Assembly (NCBI RefSeq): GCF_000013645.1 | Contig: NC_007952.1 | Location: 1,612,001-1,676,000, forward strand | Length of the DNA: 64,000 nucleotides | Reading direction: 5' to 3' | Source: Paraburkholderia xenovorans LB400 | Lineage (GTDB): Bacteria; Pseudomonadota; Gammaproteobacteria; Burkholderiales; Burkholderiaceae | Shown here: positions 10,084 through 19,066 of the stretch, piece after piece | Numbering within the stretch: position 1 is the first letter of the stretch | Layout: every line of letters starts with the position of its first letter | Notes under the pieces: generated by a model | Databases searched by the model: none | The model's input: the letters and a program-made list of their open reading frames with translations, nothing else | Told to the model about the DNA's origin: nothing | Position numbers and translations under genes: made by a program

Positions 10084-11055
10084 ATGAGTACTTTGCACGA
10101 CAACAGCATCATCATCGACGGTCTGAACATTTCGAAGTTCGAGCACTCGGTGTTCGAGGACATGCGCAAGGGCGGCGTGACCGCGGTGAACTGCACGGTG
10201 TCGGTCTGGGAGAGCTTCCAGAAGACCGTCGACAACATTGCCGAGATGAAGCAGCAGATCCGCGAGCACAGCGAGATTCTCACGGTCGTGCGCACCACTG
10301 ACGACATTTTCCGCGCAAAGAAAGAGAACAAGACGGGCATCATTTTCGGTTTCCAGAACGCGCATGCTTTCGAGGACAACCTCGGCTATATCGAGGCGTT
10401 CAAGGATCTCGGCGTGAACGTGGTGCAGCTTTGCTACAACACGCAGAACCTCGTGGGCACCGGCTGCTATGAACGCGACGGCGGCCTGTCGGGCTATGGC
10501 CGCGAAGTGATCCAGGAGATGAACCGCGTCGGCATCATGGTCGATCTGTCGCACGTGGGCGGCAAGACTTCTTCCGAAGCGATTGCGGCTTCGAACAAGC
10601 CCGTTTGCTACTCGCATTGCTGCCCGTCGGCCCTGAAAGAGCACCCGCGCAACAAGAGCGACGAGCAACTGAAAGAGATCGCGGACGCAGGCGGATTCGT
10701 CGGTGTGACGATGTTCGCGCCGTTCCTCAAGCGCGGTCCCGACGCGACTGTCGAAGACTATATCGAAGCGATCGAGTACGTGGTGAATCTGATCGGCGAA
10801 GACCAGGTTGGTATCGGCACGGACTTCACACAAGGCTACAGCACGGAGTTCTTCGACTGGATCACGCATGACAAAGGCCGCTATCGCCAGTTGACGAACT
10901 TCGGCAAGGTCGTGAATCCGGAAGGCATCCGCACGATCGGCGAGTTTCCCAACCTGACGGCCGCGATGGAGCGCGCCGGCTGGAGCGAAACGCGCATCAA
11001 AAAGATCATGGGCGAAAACTGGGTGCGGGTATTCGGCGAAGTGTGGAAGGTTTGA
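10084..11055 (+). CDS. M19-like 'membrane dipeptidase' of the dimethylglycine operon
   Basis: 323-residue amidohydrolase-fold protein of the renal dipeptidase (M19) type, equivalent to the gene that precedes dgcA in Pseudomonas. Family blocks present include FGFQNAHAFEDNLGYIEAF, VDLSHVGGKTSSEAI and VCYSHCCPSAL (about residues 150-180), and VGIGTDFTQG near residue 240. The N-terminal DGHxD metal motif of true dipeptidases is replaced by IDGLNISKFE, so two usual zinc ligands are missing and classical dipeptidase activity is doubtful. No signal peptide, hence cytoplasmic. It starts 18 bases after glyA. Role in betaine catabolism unknown. Confidence 0.85.
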   Translation: MSTLHDNSIIIDGLNISKFEHSVFEDMRKGGVTAVNCTVSVWESFQKTVDNIAEMKQQIREHSEILTVVRTTDDIFRAKKENKTGIIFGFQNAHAFEDNLGYIEAFKDLGVNVVQLCYNTQNLVGTGCYERDGGLSGYGREVIQEMNRVGIMVDLSHVGGKTSSEAIAASNKPVCYSHCCPSALKEHPRNKSDEQLKEIADAGGFVGVTMFAPFLKRGPDATVEDYIEAIEYVVNLIGEDQVGIGTDFTQGYSTEFFDWITHDKGRYRQLTNFGKVVNPEGIRTIGEFPNLTAAMERAGWSETRIKKIMGENWVRVFGEVWKV

Positions 11056-11105
11056 CGCCTCCCTGAAACGAAAAACCATCCCACAGATAAAAACGGAACC
11101 TCCAC

Positions 11106-11642
11106 ATGCAACCCCAACTGCCTATCGACGTCGATGCGAACACCGGCGTCTGGACCACCGACGCGTTGCCGATGCTGTACGTGCCGCGTCACTTCTTCAC
11201 GAACAACCATACCGCCGTGGAAGAGGCACTCGGCCTCGATACGTATGCCGAGATTCTCTACAAGGCCGGCTACAAGTCCGCGTATTTCTGGTGCGACAAG
11301 GAAGCGAAGCAGCACGGTATTTCGGGCATGGCGGTATTCGAGCATTACCTGAAGCGTCTGTCGCAACGGGGCTGGGGCATCTTCACGATCACCGAGGCTG
11401 ATCCGTCGAGCTCGCACGCTCGCATCGAACTGCATCACTCGTCGTTCGTGCTGGCGCAGCCGGACAAGGTGGGCAAGCTTTGCTACATGTTCGCCGGCTG
11501 GTTCGCGGGCGCGATGGACTGGGTCAACGATACCGCACCGGACGCTTCACGCAAGGGGCCGCCGTCCCATTCGAGAGAAGCGCAATGCGCGGCTGAAGGC
11601 CACGAACACTGCGTGTTCGAAGTGACGCCGCTCGCGTCGTAA
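11106..11642 (+). CDS. V4R-like (DUF5943) small protein of the dgc operon
   Basis: 178-residue soluble protein. The C-terminal block SREAQCAAEGHEHCVFEVTP has the C-x5-GH-x2-C pattern of V4R (4-vinyl reductase) domains, which bind small hydrophobic ligands or a metal. The preceding segments (LYKAGYKSAYFWCDKEAK, MFAGWFAGAMDW) also fit that fold. Its place between the dipeptidase-like gene and dgcA is conserved in pseudomonads as I recall. Function unproven: possibilities are a chaperone or ligand sensor for the flavin/Fe-S demethylase. A Shine-Dalgarno-like GGAACC precedes the ATG. Confidence 0.75.
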   Translation: MQPQLPIDVDANTGVWTTDALPMLYVPRHFFTNNHTAVEEALGLDTYAEILYKAGYKSAYFWCDKEAKQHGISGMAVFEHYLKRLSQRGWGIFTITEADPSSSHARIELHHSSFVLAQPDKVGKLCYMFAGWFAGAMDWVNDTAPDASRKGPPSHSREAQCAAEGHEHCVFEVTPLAS

Positions 11643-11716
11643 GCGCACCTGTTCAACGGCTTCCATCACGGCGCACGGCACAGCGCAACAAGCAATCCAT
11701 TCCGAGGTCGATCGCG

Positions 11717-13780
11717 ATGCGTTACCCGAACCTTTTCAAGCCTCTCACGCTGAACAAGCTGACCTTGCGCAACCGCATTGTCAGCACCGCGCACGCGGAG
11801 GTCTACGCGGAACCGGGCGGCCTGCCCGGCGACCGCTATATCCGTTACTACGAGGAGAAGGCCAAGGGTGGCGTGGGCCTCGCCGTGTGCGGCGGCTCGA
11901 GCCCGGTGTCGATCGACAGCCCGCAAGGCTGGTGGAAATCGGTGAACCTCGCGACCGACAGGATCATCGATCCGCTCGCACGCCTTGCCGAAGCCATGCA
12001 CACGCATGGCGCGAGGATCATGATTCAGGCCACGCATATGGGACGCCGCTCGGCGTTTCATGGCGAACACTGGCCGCATCTGATGTCGCCTTCCGGCGTG
12101 CGGGAGCCCGTGCATCGCGGCAATGCGAAGATCATCGAGGTCGAGGAAATTCGCCGCATCATCAGCGACTTTGCAGCCGCCGCGAAACGGGTGAAAGATG
12201 CGGGCATGGACGGTGTCGAAATCTCGGCGGCGCACCAGCATCTGATCGACCAGTTCTGGAGCCCGCGCACCAACTTCCGTACCGACGAATGGGGCGGTTC
12301 GCTGGAAAACCGCCTGCGTTTCGGCACGGAAGTATTGAAGGCCGTGCGCGAAGCGGTGGGCGCGGATTTCTGCGTGGGCTTGCGCATGTGCGGCGACGAG
12401 TTCCATGAAGACGGGCTCGATCACGAACAACTGAAAGAGATCGCTCAGGCCATGAGCGAAACCGGCCTGATCGATTACCTCGGCGTGATCGGCTCGGGGG
12501 CGGACACGCACAACACGCTCGCCAACTGCATGCCGCCGATGGCGCTGCCGCCCGAGCCGTTCGTGCATCTCGCGGCCGGTATCAAGTCGGTGGTGAAGCT
12601 GCCGGTCATGCACGCGCAGAGCATTCGCGACGCGGGCCAGGCCGAGCGTCTGCTCGCCAGCGGCATGGTCGATCTGGTCGGCATGACGCGCGCGCAGATT
12701 GCCGATCCGCACATGGTCATCAAGATCCGCGATGGCCGCGAGGACGAAATCAAGCAGTGCGTCGGCGCGAATTATTGCATCGACCGCCAGTACAACGGGC
12801 TCGACGTGCTGTGCGTACAGAACGCCGCGACCTCGCGCGAAGCGACCATGCCGCATGTGATCGCCAGAACGCGCGGACCGAAGCGCAAGGTGGTCGTGGT
12901 CGGCGCGGGTCCGGCGGGGCTCGAAGCGGCGCGCGTGGCGAAGTCGCGCGGTCATGACGTGGTGCTGTTCGAGAAGAACGACTACGTGGGCGGCCAGATC
13001 ATGCTGGCCGCGAAAGCGCCGCAGCGTGAACAGATGGCGGGCATCGTGCGCTGGTTCGACATGGAGACGAAGCGCCTCGGCGTGGACCGGCGCCTTGGTG
13101 TCGCCGCCGACGAGAAAACCATCATGGCCGAGAAGCCGGATATCGTGGTGCTCGCCACGGGCGGTTCGTCGTTCACGTCGCAAGTCGCGGCATGGGGCGT
13201 CGAGGAAGGCCTCGCCGTGAGTTCGTGGGACGTCCTGTCGGGCAAGGTCGAGCCGGGCAGGAACGTGCTGGTGTATGACGGCGTCAGCACGCATGCCGGC
13301 GCGGGCGTGGCCGATTTCATGTCGAGCCGCGGCTCGAATGTCGAGATCGTGACGCCGGACGTGAAAGTGGCCGACGACGTAGGCGGCACGACGTTCCCGA
13401 TCTTTTATCGCCGGCTCTATGCGCAAGGCGTGATCCACACGCCGAACTACTGGCTCGACAAGGTCTACGAAGAAGACGGCAAGAAGATCGCCGTGCTTCG
13501 CAACGAGTACACCGAAGAACAGGAAGAGCGTGCGGTGGATCAGGTGGTGATCGAAAACGGCAGCACGCCGAACGACGAGTTGTACTGGAAGCTCAAGCCT
13601 GAATCGGTCAATCGCGGTCAGGTCGACGTGCACAAGCTGTTCGCGTCGGAGCCACAGCCGTCTTTGAGCGAAGAACCCGGCAATGGCCGCTTTCTGCTAT
13701 TCCGCGTCGGCGACTGCATTTCCATGCACAACATTCACGGCGCGATCTATGACGCGCTGCGCCTTTGCAAGGATTTCTGA
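11717..13780 (+). CDS. dgcA: Dimethylglycine demethylase subunit DgcA
   Basis: 687-residue flavoprotein of the Old Yellow Enzyme/trimethylamine dehydrogenase type, demethylating dimethylglycine to sarcosine. The N-terminal ~350 residues are the FMN TIM barrel (FKPLTLNKLTLRNRIVST at the start). The C-terminal half holds a dinucleotide fold, VVVVGAGPAGLEAARVAKS near residue 395. The Fe-S segment reads CVGANYCIDRQYNGL...C: C348, C354 and C366 are present, but the position that is the second Cys in trimethylamine dehydrogenase is Ala351. DgcB starts 2 bases after the stop. Regulated presumably by GbdR. Confidence 0.92.
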   Translation: MRYPNLFKPLTLNKLTLRNRIVSTAHAEVYAEPGGLPGDRYIRYYEEKAKGGVGLAVCGGSSPVSIDSPQGWWKSVNLATDRIIDPLARLAEAMHTHGARIMIQATHMGRRSAFHGEHWPHLMSPSGVREPVHRGNAKIIEVEEIRRIISDFAAAAKRVKDAGMDGVEISAAHQHLIDQFWSPRTNFRTDEWGGSLENRLRFGTEVLKAVREAVGADFCVGLRMCGDEFHEDGLDHEQLKEIAQAMSETGLIDYLGVIGSGADTHNTLANCMPPMALPPEPFVHLAAGIKSVVKLPVMHAQSIRDAGQAERLLASGMVDLVGMTRAQIADPHMVIKIRDGREDEIKQCVGANYCIDRQYNGLDVLCVQNAATSREATMPHVIARTRGPKRKVVVVGAGPAGLEAARVAKSRGHDVVLFEKNDYVGGQIMLAAKAPQREQMAGIVRWFDMETKRLGVDRRLGVAADEKTIMAEKPDIVVLATGGSSFTSQVAAWGVEEGLAVSSWDVLSGKVEPGRNVLVYDGVSTHAGAGVADFMSSRGSNVEIVTPDVKVADDVGGTTFPIFYRRLYAQGVIHTPNYWLDKVYEEDGKKIAVLRNEYTEEQEERAVDQVVIENGSTPNDELYWKLKPESVNRGQVDVHKLFASEPQPSLSEEPGNGRFLLFRVGDCISMHNIHGAIYDALRLCKDF

Positions 13781-13782
13781 CG

Positions 13783-15696
13783 ATGAGCCCCGTGTTTGTC
13801 ATCACCGTCCTGCTGTGGTTGTCGGTCGCGGGCCTGGCGTTCGCGCTCGTCAAGCGCTCGGCGTACTGGCGCGAAGGCCGCGCCACGGCGGCGGGCGCCT
13901 ACGGCTGGACCAATCTGCTGGCGATTCCCAAGCGCTACTTCGTCGATCTGCATCATGTGGTGGCGCGCGATCCGTACATTGCCAAAACGCACGTGGCGAC
14001 CGCGGGCGGCGCGATTCTCGCGATGGCGCTGGTGTTCGTCAATTACGGTCTGGCGATCTACTCGCCGTGGCTCGACAGGCTGATCTTTCTCGCCGCGCTC
14101 GTGATGCTGGTCGGCGCGGTGTTCGTCTGGCGCCGCCGCCACGGCGCGAAAGCCGTGCCGGCGCGGCTCTCGCGCGGGCCGTGGGATCATCTGCCGCTAT
14201 TGCTCGGGTCGTTCGCACTCGGTCTCGTGCTGTTCATCGCGCTGCCGGCTTCCGCCATGTCCGGCGCGCTCGCCGTCATCGTCGCGCTGCTGATCGCGGC
14301 GGGCGCGTTTGCGATGACATTCGGCGCGGCGCGCGGCGGTCCGATGAAGCATGCGCTGGCCGGTCTGTTGCACCTCGCATTTCATCCGCGTCAGGAGCGC
14401 TTTGCCGAACGCCATGACAACGACGTGGTACCGCCCACTGCATTGAAAGCACCGTTGCTCGACGCGAAGGAATACGGCGTCGGCAAGCCGGTCGAATTCC
14501 GCTGGAACCAGTTGCTCAGTTTCGATGCATGCGTGCAGTGCGGCAAGTGCGAAGCGGCCTGTCCCGCGTTCGCCGCCGGCCAGCCGCTCAATCCGAAGAA
14601 GCTGATTCAGGACCTGGTCACCGGCATGGTGGGCGGCACCGACGCCGGATATGCGGGCAGTCCCACACCGGGCATTCCGGTCGGCAAGCATGGCGGCGCG
14701 CCGGGCAAGCCGCTGATTTCCAGCCTGATCGAAGCGGACACGTTGTGGTCCTGCACGACCTGCCGCGCCTGCGTGCAGGAGTGTCCGATGCTGATCGAAC
14801 ATGTGGACGCGATTGTCGATATGCGCCGCAACCAGACGCTGGTCGAAGGCAGCGTGCCGGGCAAAGGGCCGATCACGCTCGCGAATCTGCGCGAGACGGG
14901 TAGCTCGAATGGCTACGACATCGGCGCGCGCTACGACTGGGCGGTGGATCTGCAAGTACAGGTCGCGCAGCCGGGGCGTCCCGTGGACGTGTTGCTGATC
15001 GCCGGCGAAGGCGCGTTCGACATGCGCTATCAGCGCACACTGCGCGCGCTCGTCAAGGTGCTGAATCGCGCGGGTATCGACTATGCGGTGCTGGGCGGCG
15101 TGGAAACCGATACCGGCGACACGGCGCGGCGTCTCGGCGACGAAGCAACTTTCCAGCAACTCGCGCACAAACTGATCGGCACGCTTTCGCAATACTCGTT
15201 CCGCAAGATCGTCACCGCGGACCCGCACGTGCTGCATAGTCTGCGCAACGAATATCGCGCGCTGGGCGGTTTCTACGAGGTGCAGCATCACACCGCGCTG
15301 ATCGAGCAACTGGTCGCGAGCGGCAAGCTGACGCCGCGTGCGGTGGCCGCCTTCGCGGATCGCAAGATCACGTATCACGACCCGTGCTATCTGGGCCGCT
15401 ATAACGGTGAGACGGAGGCACCGCGCCGCTTGCTGAAGACCATCGGCATCAAGGTCGTGGAGATGGAGCGCAACGGCATGCGCGGACGCTGCTGCGGCGG
15501 TGGCGGCGGTGCGCCGTTGACCGATATTCCGGGCAAGCGGCGCATTCCCGACATTCGCATCGACGACGCGAAAACAATCGGCGCGGAGATCGTCGCGGTG
15601 GGCTGCCCGAATTGCACCGCGATGCTCGAAGGCGTGGTCGGGCCGCGTCCGGAAGTCCTGGACGTTGCCGAACTGGTTGCAGCGGCGCTGGAGTAA
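13783..15696 (+). CDS. dgcB: Dimethylglycine demethylase Fe-S/membrane subunit DgcB
   Basis: 637-residue heterodisulfide-reductase-like protein that should pass electrons from DgcA toward the respiratory chain. Hydrophobic segments in the first ~180 residues (for example VFVITVLLWLSVAGLAFALV at the N-terminus) anchor it in the inner membrane. Two 4Fe-4S motifs follow: CVQCGKCEAACPAF near residue 250 and CTTCRACVQECPMLIEHVD near 325. The C-terminus has CCG-domain motifs, HDPCYLGRYNGE and GMRGRCCGGGGGAP. The ATG at 13783 lies 2 bases after dgcA stops; an earlier in-frame ATG at 13765 would overlap dgcA and is less likely. Confidence 0.92.
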   Translation: MSPVFVITVLLWLSVAGLAFALVKRSAYWREGRATAAGAYGWTNLLAIPKRYFVDLHHVVARDPYIAKTHVATAGGAILAMALVFVNYGLAIYSPWLDRLIFLAALVMLVGAVFVWRRRHGAKAVPARLSRGPWDHLPLLLGSFALGLVLFIALPASAMSGALAVIVALLIAAGAFAMTFGAARGGPMKHALAGLLHLAFHPRQERFAERHDNDVVPPTALKAPLLDAKEYGVGKPVEFRWNQLLSFDACVQCGKCEAACPAFAAGQPLNPKKLIQDLVTGMVGGTDAGYAGSPTPGIPVGKHGGAPGKPLISSLIEADTLWSCTTCRACVQECPMLIEHVDAIVDMRRNQTLVEGSVPGKGPITLANLRETGSSNGYDIGARYDWAVDLQVQVAQPGRPVDVLLIAGEGAFDMRYQRTLRALVKVLNRAGIDYAVLGGVETDTGDTARRLGDEATFQQLAHKLIGTLSQYSFRKIVTADPHVLHSLRNEYRALGGFYEVQHHTALIEQLVASGKLTPRAVAAFADRKITYHDPCYLGRYNGETEAPRRLLKTIGIKVVEMERNGMRGRCCGGGGGAPLTDIPGKRRIPDIRIDDAKTIGAEIVAVGCPNCTAMLEGVVGPRPEVLDVAELVAAALE

Positions 15697-15700
15697 CGCG

Positions 15701-16873
15701 ATGAACACTCTCAAACGAATCGATCCGCGCCGTCCGTTCACGATCACGGCAGAAGGGCTCAGGCGCATCACGCTCGGCGTGACGGGCGTGGCGGCCGCAC
15801 TTGAGTTTGCCACGCACGGCGGCGCGTCGCATCGTGAGCAGCCCAAACCGCGCCGCACCACGGCGACGCCTCAGCGCGTGATGCTGGTCGCCGCACATGC
15901 GGACCGCGGCGCGCTGGACGATCACGCACGCCAGACGCTGGCCGGCGCCGCTCTGATTGCGGACGCTACAACCGAAGTGGTGCTGCTGGTATTCGGCGAG
16001 TTCAGCGGCGACGCCGCCGCGCTCGGCGCCGACAAGCTGATCGAATTGCCGATGTTCGACCGCCGCACCTTCGCGCCAACCGACGAGTTGAACGCGCTGG
16101 CCGCGTGCGTTGCGGCTTACGCACCCGTGCATGTTTTTCTGCCCGACAACGCAACCGGCGACGGCGACCTCGGCCGCCGTTACGCAGCCGCCGCCAATGC
16201 AAGCGTCGCGACGCACGTTGTCGAGATCGACGCCGCGCATGTAGCCGCCTATGTTCACGCGAATACAGCGTTCGCCGTGCGTGAGTTGCCCGAGGTCGTG
16301 CTGCTCGCAGCCAACGCGGTCGATCCGAAATTGCCGTTCGTCGGCGCGGGCGAAAGGGTCATGTGGCGCTTCGACGGCGCGGCCGCTTCGGCGCAAGGCG
16401 CGGTACGCGATCTCGGCATCGAGGAAATCGACGCCGCGCAACTGGCGCTAGAAGAAGCCGATTTCATCGTTTCGGCGGGCAATGGCGTGAGCGATGTACC
16501 GGCATTCGAGCGGCTGGCGGCCACCTTGGGCGCGGCAATCGGTGCAAGCCGCGTGGCCGTGGACGACGGCAAGTTCACCCGCGACAAACAGATCGGCGCA
16601 ACCGGCAAGACCGTCGAAGCGAGCGTTTATATCGCGTTCGGCATCTCCGGCGCGGTGCAGCATCTGCAAGGGATCAAGGACTGCCGCCATGTGATCGCGG
16701 TGAACCTCGACGCCAGCGCGCCGATCGCGAGGCGCGCGAATCTGACGGTAATCGCGGACGCACAGGAAACCATCGCGGCGCTCAACGAAGCAGCCGCCGC
16801 GGCGCGCACGGCACGCGGAACCGGTGCTGCGCTGCTGAATTCAACGGCCGTGGCCGAAGGAGCGCTCGCATGA
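15701..16873 (+). CDS. etfA: Electron transfer flavoprotein alpha subunit
   Basis: About 390 residues; FAD-binding ETF alpha subunit. The C-terminal FAD signature is intact (GATGKTVEASVYIAFGISGA, then VIAVNLDASAPIARRANLTV). The N-terminal ~60 residues are an extra lead not seen in housekeeping EtfA, typical of betaine-locus ETFs. It starts 4 bases after dgcB and overlaps etfB by ATGA, so this is a dedicated ETF pair for the DgcAB demethylase system. An in-frame upstream start at 15665 would overlap dgcB. Confidence 0.92.
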   Translation: MNTLKRIDPRRPFTITAEGLRRITLGVTGVAAALEFATHGGASHREQPKPRRTTATPQRVMLVAAHADRGALDDHARQTLAGAALIADATTEVVLLVFGEFSGDAAALGADKLIELPMFDRRTFAPTDELNALAACVAAYAPVHVFLPDNATGDGDLGRRYAAAANASVATHVVEIDAAHVAAYVHANTAFAVRELPEVVLLAANAVDPKLPFVGAGERVMWRFDGAAASAQGAVRDLGIEEIDAAQLALEEADFIVSAGNGVSDVPAFERLAATLGAAIGASRVAVDDGKFTRDKQIGATGKTVEASVYIAFGISGAVQHLQGIKDCRHVIAVNLDASAPIARRANLTVIADAQETIAALNEAAAAARTARGTGAALLNSTAVAEGALA

Positions 16874-17646
16874 AGATCGCCGTACTCGTTTCCGTGGGCC
16901 GTCATCCGGTGAGCGGCACCGCGCGCTACAGCCGCAACGATGCCGCCGCGCTGACAATGGCGCTCGCGCTCGCCGGAACGCACAACGCGACGCTCGACGT
17001 GTTGCATGCGGGCGATCCGTCCAATCCTGCGTTGAAGGAGTATCTGGCGCTCGGCGCGCGCTCGGTCGAAGTGCTTGAAATCGCCGTAACGCCTGAATTG
17101 CAGGCCGACGCTGCCGCTCCTCTGGCGGCCCGCCTGCGCGGCTACGACCTCGTTGTGACCGGCACGCGCGCTGAAGGCGCGTTCGACACCGGCATGCTGC
17201 CGTATCGCGTCGCCAACGCACTGGAGGTACCGCTCATCGGCGCAGCCGTCGACATCACGCTGCGCGACGGCAGCGCGGAAGTCCGGCAATTCATGCCGAA
17301 GGGTTTGCGCCGTCGCGTGGAAGTGCAACTGCCCGCGCTGATCGCCGTGCATCCGCTGGCCAATGCCGCTCCCAGATACGCCTACGCGCGGTTGCGTGAA
17401 GGCACGATCCGCCCGGTCGCCACGCGCGCCGCCGCCAATCCGGGCGACCTTGCATGGAGCGTGCGGCCGGCATCCGCGAAACCGGTGCGCCTCGCCGCCG
17501 CCGAGAAGCGTTCCGGCCACGCCCGCATGCTGTCGGCCACGACGACCGAAAGCCGCGGCGGCAGCGTCGTAATTGAAGGGAGTTCCGTCGAAAAAGCACA
17601 AGTGATTCTCGCGTATTTGCGCGAGCATCAACTCGTGGATTACTGA
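16870..17646 (+). CDS. etfB: Electron transfer flavoprotein beta subunit
   Basis: 258 residues; ETF beta partner with the usual N-terminus MKIAVLVSVGRHPVSG and an adenylate-binding core (LVVTGTRAEGAFDTGMLPYR, near residues 95-115). The start overlaps the etfA stop (ATGA), implying 1:1 translation of the heterodimer. Last gene of the dgc-etf block; gbcA follows after 73 bases, leaving room for a separate GbdR-controlled promoter, although I cannot identify one. Confidence 0.9.
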   Translation: MKIAVLVSVGRHPVSGTARYSRNDAAALTMALALAGTHNATLDVLHAGDPSNPALKEYLALGARSVEVLEIAVTPELQADAAAPLAARLRGYDLVVTGTRAEGAFDTGMLPYRVANALEVPLIGAAVDITLRDGSAEVRQFMPKGLRRRVEVQLPALIAVHPLANAAPRYAYARLREGTIRPVATRAAANPGDLAWSVRPASAKPVRLAAAEKRSGHARMLSATTTESRGGSVVIEGSSVEKAQVILAYLREHQLVDY

Positions 17647-17719
17647 TTTCCGGTTCGGGCGAGCATGCGACCAGGAGGGCCTGGCGCGGCGCCAGACGTG
17701 ACATGCAACGGAGCACACA

Positions 17720-19033
17720 ATGAAAGTTTCGGCAGACGTTCGCGCAATGATCGAACGCCGTAAGAAAAATTACTCGCTGGAAGCGCCTTTCTATACGAGC
17801 GACGAAATTTTCGCGCTCGACATGGAGGCGATTTTCCGGCAACACTGGATTCAGGTTGCGGTGGAACCGGACGTGCCGGAACCAGGCGACTACATCACCG
17901 TGGATATCGGCAACGATTCGATCCTGATCGTGCGCGACGACGACATGCAGGTGAGGGCGTTTCACAACGTGTGCCGCCATCGCGGCGCGCGCCTGTGCAA
18001 TACCGACAAAGGCTCGCTCGGCAATATCGTCTGTCCGTACCACAGCTGGACGTATAACCTGAACGGCGACCTGATGTTCGCCGAACACATGGGCGAACAG
18101 TTCGACCGCTGCAAGCATAGTTTGAAGGCCGTGCATGTCGAGAATCTCGCGGGCCTCATTTTCATTTGCCTCGCGGACAATCCGCCTGCCGACTTCGCCG
18201 TGGTGCGCGCGGCAATGGAGCCGTACATGCTGCCGCACGCTCTGGCCAGCTGCAAGATCGCGGCTTCGATCGACATTATCGAAGAGGGCAACTGGAAACT
18301 CACGATGGAAAACAATCGCGAGTGCTATCACTGCGTCGCGAACCATCCCGAGCTGACCATTTCGCTGTACGAATACGGCTTCGGCTACCAGCGCACGCCG
18401 GCCAACGAAGAAGGCATGGCCGCCTTCGAGGAGACGGTAGCTCGCCGCACCGCGCAATGGGAAGCCATGCAGTTGCCTTCCGCGGAGATCGAACGGCTCG
18501 CCGATCTGGTCACGGGTTTCCGCACGCAACGCCTGCCGCTCGATCGCGACGGCGAATCGCAGACGCTCGACGCGAAAGTGGCCTCGAAAAAACTGCTCGG
18601 CGGCTTCGAGCAGGCCGATCTCGGCGGCCTTTCGTTCTGGACGCAGCCCAACTCGTGGCACCACTTCATGAGCGATCACATTGTCAGCTTCTCGGTGATT
18701 CCGCTCTCCGCCGGCAAGACGCTGGTGCGCACCAAGTGGCTCGTTCACAAGGACGCGCGTGAAGGCATCGACTACGACGTGGACAATCTCACGGCCGTGT
18801 GGCGCGCAACGAACGACCAGGACCGCGCGCTCGTCGAATACTCGCAACGCGGCGCAACGAGCAGCGCGTACGAGCCGGGGCCGTATTCGCCGTTCACGGA
18901 AGGCCTCGTCGAGAAGTTCTGCGAGTGGTACATCGGCCGCATGGCGCAATACAGCAATGCGCCCCAAACCCATGATGCCGGCGATACCGCGCCGGCATCG
19001 CACGGCGAAAAAGTCGTGTCCTTCAAGCGCTGA
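17720..19033 (+). CDS. gbcA: Glycine betaine monooxygenase oxygenase subunit GbcA
   Basis: 437-residue Rieske non-heme iron oxygenase that demethylates glycine betaine to dimethylglycine and formaldehyde. The Rieske cluster ligands are C85, H87, C105 and H108 (VCRHRGARLC and VCPYHSWTY). The mononuclear iron region contains NNRECYHCVANHPE near residue 195. Adjacent gbcB supplies electrons. Its product enters DgcAB and its formaldehyde goes to FdhA, both in this window. Confidence 0.94.
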   Translation: MKVSADVRAMIERRKKNYSLEAPFYTSDEIFALDMEAIFRQHWIQVAVEPDVPEPGDYITVDIGNDSILIVRDDDMQVRAFHNVCRHRGARLCNTDKGSLGNIVCPYHSWTYNLNGDLMFAEHMGEQFDRCKHSLKAVHVENLAGLIFICLADNPPADFAVVRAAMEPYMLPHALASCKIAASIDIIEEGNWKLTMENNRECYHCVANHPELTISLYEYGFGYQRTPANEEGMAAFEETVARRTAQWEAMQLPSAEIERLADLVTGFRTQRLPLDRDGESQTLDAKVASKKLLGGFEQADLGGLSFWTQPNSWHHFMSDHIVSFSVIPLSAGKTLVRTKWLVHKDAREGIDYDVDNLTAVWRATNDQDRALVEYSQRGATSSAYEPGPYSPFTEGLVEKFCEWYIGRMAQYSNAPQTHDAGDTAPASHGEKVVSFKR

Positions 19034-19066
19034 GCGCGACGCCGCAACCAGGAGTCGGAGAACACA

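Noticed and set aside
8521..11079. 852-codon minus-strand frame opposite glyA and the dipeptidase-like gene
   Set aside because: Spans two unrelated plus-strand genes with well-conserved products; composition typical of antisense frames.
13683..14417. 244-codon frame overlapping the dgcA/dgcB junction
   Set aside because: Arg/Ala-rich out-of-frame reading of dgcB; DgcB starts cleanly at 13783.
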